From JAKAFX01 sp049965715 (GTDB lineage: Archaea > Thermoplasmatota > Thermoplasmata > Thermoplasmatales > Thermoplasmataceae), in assembly GCA_049965715.1 (NCBI GenBank), contig JBMFWA010000018.1, positions 1 to 27,954 of the forward strand: a stretch of 27,954 nt of DNA, in the 5' to 3' direction. The notes beneath the pieces were generated by a model. The model was not told where the DNA came from and ran no database searches. It saw only the letters and a list, made by a program, of their open reading frames with translations. Below are positions 26,452-27,954 of the stretch, in pieces (within the stretch, counting starts at the first letter, position 1; every line of letters starts with the position of its first letter). The position numbers and the translations under genes are program-made.

Positions 26452-27048
26452 CTAAAGATCGCCCACAAGATGCGTCCTGAAGAGCGCCCTTATTCTCACT
26501 CCGAGAATGTCGTCTCCCTGGAGTTTCGAGACCAGCACCACAACCAGGACCACTTTGCCGCCGGCATTCTGCACGTCGGTTATTGTCCTTTTAATGGTCT
26601 CGCCTGTGCTTGCAACATCATCTATGATCACGACATTCTTTCCGTTGACAGATGCAAAGTTGCTGCTGAAGAATCCCTCCTTCCTGCTTGGATGCGGCCT
26701 GTAGACGATTATCTCCCTGTCAAGCAGGTATGATACCATTGTTGCATACGGTATTCCATTGATGGTTATTCCAAGGATGGAGTCAAACTGGAATTCGCCC
26801 TTCCTTGATTCCTCCTCTATGATGTCCGCCATGATTTCTGATATGCTTGATATCCTGCTTCCGTAAACACCCACACTCCTCCATCCTACCCTGACATCCT
26901 TCACCTTGGATTCCTTGAGGAATTCCCTGCTGAGCAGCCAGCTCACAGTGTTGACAGAAATGTGAAGTTCAGTTGAAATATCCTTGTCCGCAAGCCCCTT
27001 GTTCTTAAGGTCCAGTGCCCTTTGATATAACTCTTCTATACTTTTCAT
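26452..27048 (-). CDS. gfcR: GfcR-type regulator: HTH plus PyrE-like PRTase domain
   Basis: A 198-residue protein with an N-terminal helix-turn-helix (about 17-40, LADKDISTELHISVNTVSWLL) joined to a phosphoribosyltransferase domain. That domain holds the PRPP loop NVVIIDDVASTGET (138-151). This arrangement is that of GfcR, a PyrE-like transcription regulator that in haloarchaea activates central carbon metabolism genes. Without the HTH it would be called orotate phosphoribosyltransferase, and pyrimidine-salvage activity cannot be excluded. Its target genes here are unknown. A TATA-like TATTTTAG (27073-27080) sits 28 bases upstream of ATG 27048. The lysS gene follows in the same operon. Confidence 0.87.
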   Translation of the reverse strand: MKSIEELYQRALDLKNKGLADKDISTELHISVNTVSWLLSREFLKESKVKDVRVGWRSVGVYGSRISSISEIMADIIEEESRKGEFQFDSILGITINGIPYATMVSYLLDREIIVYRPHPSRKEGFFSSNFASVNGKNVVIIDDVASTGETIKRTITDVQNAGGKVVLVVVLVSKLQGDDILGVRIRALFRTHLVGDL

Positions 27049-27072
27049 ATGACCAGATATTAATACCTTATT

Positions 27073-27080
27073 CTAAAATA
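27073..27080 (-). promoter_or_regulatory. TATA box of the gfcR-lysS operon
   Basis: Minus-strand TATTTTAG, centred 28 bases before ATG 27048, which would leave a leader of only a few bases. Confidence 0.45.
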
Positions 27081-27150
27081 TGTTGATTTCATTCCCTATA
27101 TAGGAAAAGTTCCGCTTACCGCTCATCCGGAATAATACATGATGCGTTTT

Positions 27151-27576
27151 CTAGTCGATGATTGCTCTCATTTCCCTTGCGATTCCCGTGGATAGATCAA
27201 GCATCTCATCCCTGCTTGCCGATTTCCTCTCCCAGGTGATGTTTCTGGAACAGAATCTCGGTATCACATGAACATGATAATGCATCACCCTCTGGTTGGC
27301 GCACCTTCCGTTGTTCTGGTTTATGTTTATTCCATCCGCGCCAGTGAAGTTTTTGACCGCAATGGAGGCAAATCTTGCAATTCTGAGAACCTGATGGTAT
27401 CTCTCCTCGTCAATCTCGAATATGTTTTCGAAATGATCCTTAGGTATCACCAGCACATGACCAAGTTCGACAGGAGCATGATCCATGAACGCCATCACCT
27501 CAGAATCCTCGTAAATAATGTATGCAGGCTGCTTCCTGGATACAATGTCGCAAAAAATGCAATTTTCAGAGATCAT
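27151..27576 (-). CDS. HIT family nucleotide hydrolase/transferase
   Basis: A 141-residue histidine-triad protein. The catalytic HYHVHVIPR (99-107) is preceded by GININQNNGRCANQ, and the N terminus CIFCDIVSRK (6-15) has the CxxC pair that many HIT proteins use for zinc. HIT enzymes cleave phosphoramidates or nucleoside polyphosphates such as AMP-lysine or Ap4A; which substrate this one takes is not visible. The start is supported by TTTATATCC (27596-27604, minus strand) 24 bases upstream. It is convergent with nothing and probably monocistronic. Confidence 0.93.
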   Translation of the reverse strand: MISENCIFCDIVSRKQPAYIIYEDSEVMAFMDHAPVELGHVLVIPKDHFENIFEIDEERYHQVLRIARFASIAVKNFTGADGININQNNGRCANQRVMHYHVHVIPRFCSRNITWERKSASRDEMLDLSTGIAREMRAIID

Positions 27577-27595
27577 TCATCCCTGAATATTACAC

Positions 27596-27604
27596 GGATA
27601 TAAA
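27596..27604 (-). promoter_or_regulatory. TATA box of the HIT gene
   Basis: Minus-strand TTTATATCC, centred about 24-25 bases before ATG 27576, so the mRNA is leaderless. Confidence 0.6.
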
Positions 27605-27690
27605 TTTACAATGAAATTTTCTGAATTATTGTTATTCAATAAAGATTGTGTACATGATTTGCTGTAATTTCGAAAAGATCCTGTACAACC

Positions 27691-27834
27691 TTAATCTGCC
27701 TCCATGTTCATATACTTTCTTCCGGTGATCCATTCCTCATTTATGTCCATCATTATTGTCACAACAAGTCTCAGGAGAGACTGTTCAGATGGAAATGCAC
27801 CTATCTTCTTCGTTCTCCTCTTGAATTCTAAACC
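27691..27834 (-). pseudogene. 3' fragment of an IS256-family transposase
   Basis: A 47-codon minus-strand frame, with a stop at each end and no start, matches the C terminus of mutator-type (IS256) transposases: EFKRRTKKIGAFPSEQSLLR and INEEWITGRKYMNME correspond to the family's RRTK-(V)-GAFPxExSxLRL and INEEWxTGRRYL. The rest of the transposase is absent: upstream the frame hits a TAA and the sequence beyond does not continue it. Downstream, towards 27643, GATTGTGTACATGATTTGC could be part of a terminal inverted repeat. This is an insertion-sequence remnant. Confidence 0.85.
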
Positions 27835-27873
27835 TTAACTCCGCAATCTTTTAGATGTCAATGAAAAAAGTTC

Positions 27874-27954
27874 TTAGGCACGCGCTATCATGACGATGTT
27901 AGCGTGAGAGCCGGAGAGGCAGCAGATTATTCCCTTGACCCGAGAGGTCGCATC
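27874..27954 (-). other. Open frame running off the window end (possible gene 3' end)
   Basis: A minus-strand frame of 26 codons ending LSGSHANIVMIARA and a TAA is open to the window edge. Its composition resembles the C terminus of a protein, but it is too short to identify. On the plus strand an open frame over the same bases (SVRAGEAADYSLDPRGRI) is about as plausible. Confidence 0.2.

Overview
The window looks like chromosomal DNA of a Thermoplasmatales-type (euryarchaeal, cell-wall-less acidophile-like) archaeon. The evidence is a GINS replication protein, the small subunit of DNA polymerase D, class I lysyl-tRNA synthetase, an archaeal RNase P RNA, an archaeal SepF, a GfcR-type PyrE-like regulator, and many TATA boxes centred about 26 bases before the first codon (leaderless mRNAs). 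The 23S rRNA gene stands alone, with no 16S, tRNA or 5S attached; unlinked rRNA genes are known for Thermoplasma relatives. I cannot name the species.

Layout. 1-330: no gene, with a minus-strand hairpin resembling the end of an IS200/IS605 element. 401-988: a histidine phosphatase. 1192-1264: tRNA-Val(CAC), minus strand. 1635-4826 (minus): a tight three-gene operon of MFS transporter, ADP-ribosylglycohydrolase and PfkB sugar kinase, with the same gene order as Escherichia coli yegTUV. 5064-6053 (minus): aldo/keto reductase. 6384-8653 (plus): site-2-type protease, GT2 glycosyltransferase, SepF. 8650-11518 (minus): two MFS transporters, one of them phosphate-permease-like. 11839-16483 (plus): TatD-like hydrolase, GINS, RNase P RNA, small zinc-binding protein, second GT2 enzyme, PurM and a NifX-like small protein. 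16485-17060 (minus): DUF99 protein. 17180-17549: a decayed minus-strand gene. 17955-20880: 23S rRNA with promoter and a long flanking processing stem.

Behind the 23S gene lies the most unusual stretch (about 21274-22938). It has an unrecognised 60-residue protein, then an exported protein with a 40-residue Gly/Ala/Ile-rich hydrophobic block, then, in an ATGA overlap, a small four-helix membrane protein. The arrangement resembles a pore-forming bacteriocin with its immunity protein. The exported protein's frame is interrupted by one in-frame TAG just after the signal peptide. This is the best candidate for an undescribed system, but the functional reading is inference.

From 23083 on the content is housekeeping: a charged helical protein, the PolD small subunit, a GfcR-LysRS operon and a HIT protein. 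The last 260 bases hold the 3' end of an IS256-family transposase.

Several start codons were moved from the longest open frame to codons that fit a TATA box or a Shine-Dalgarno site; the reasons are in each entry.
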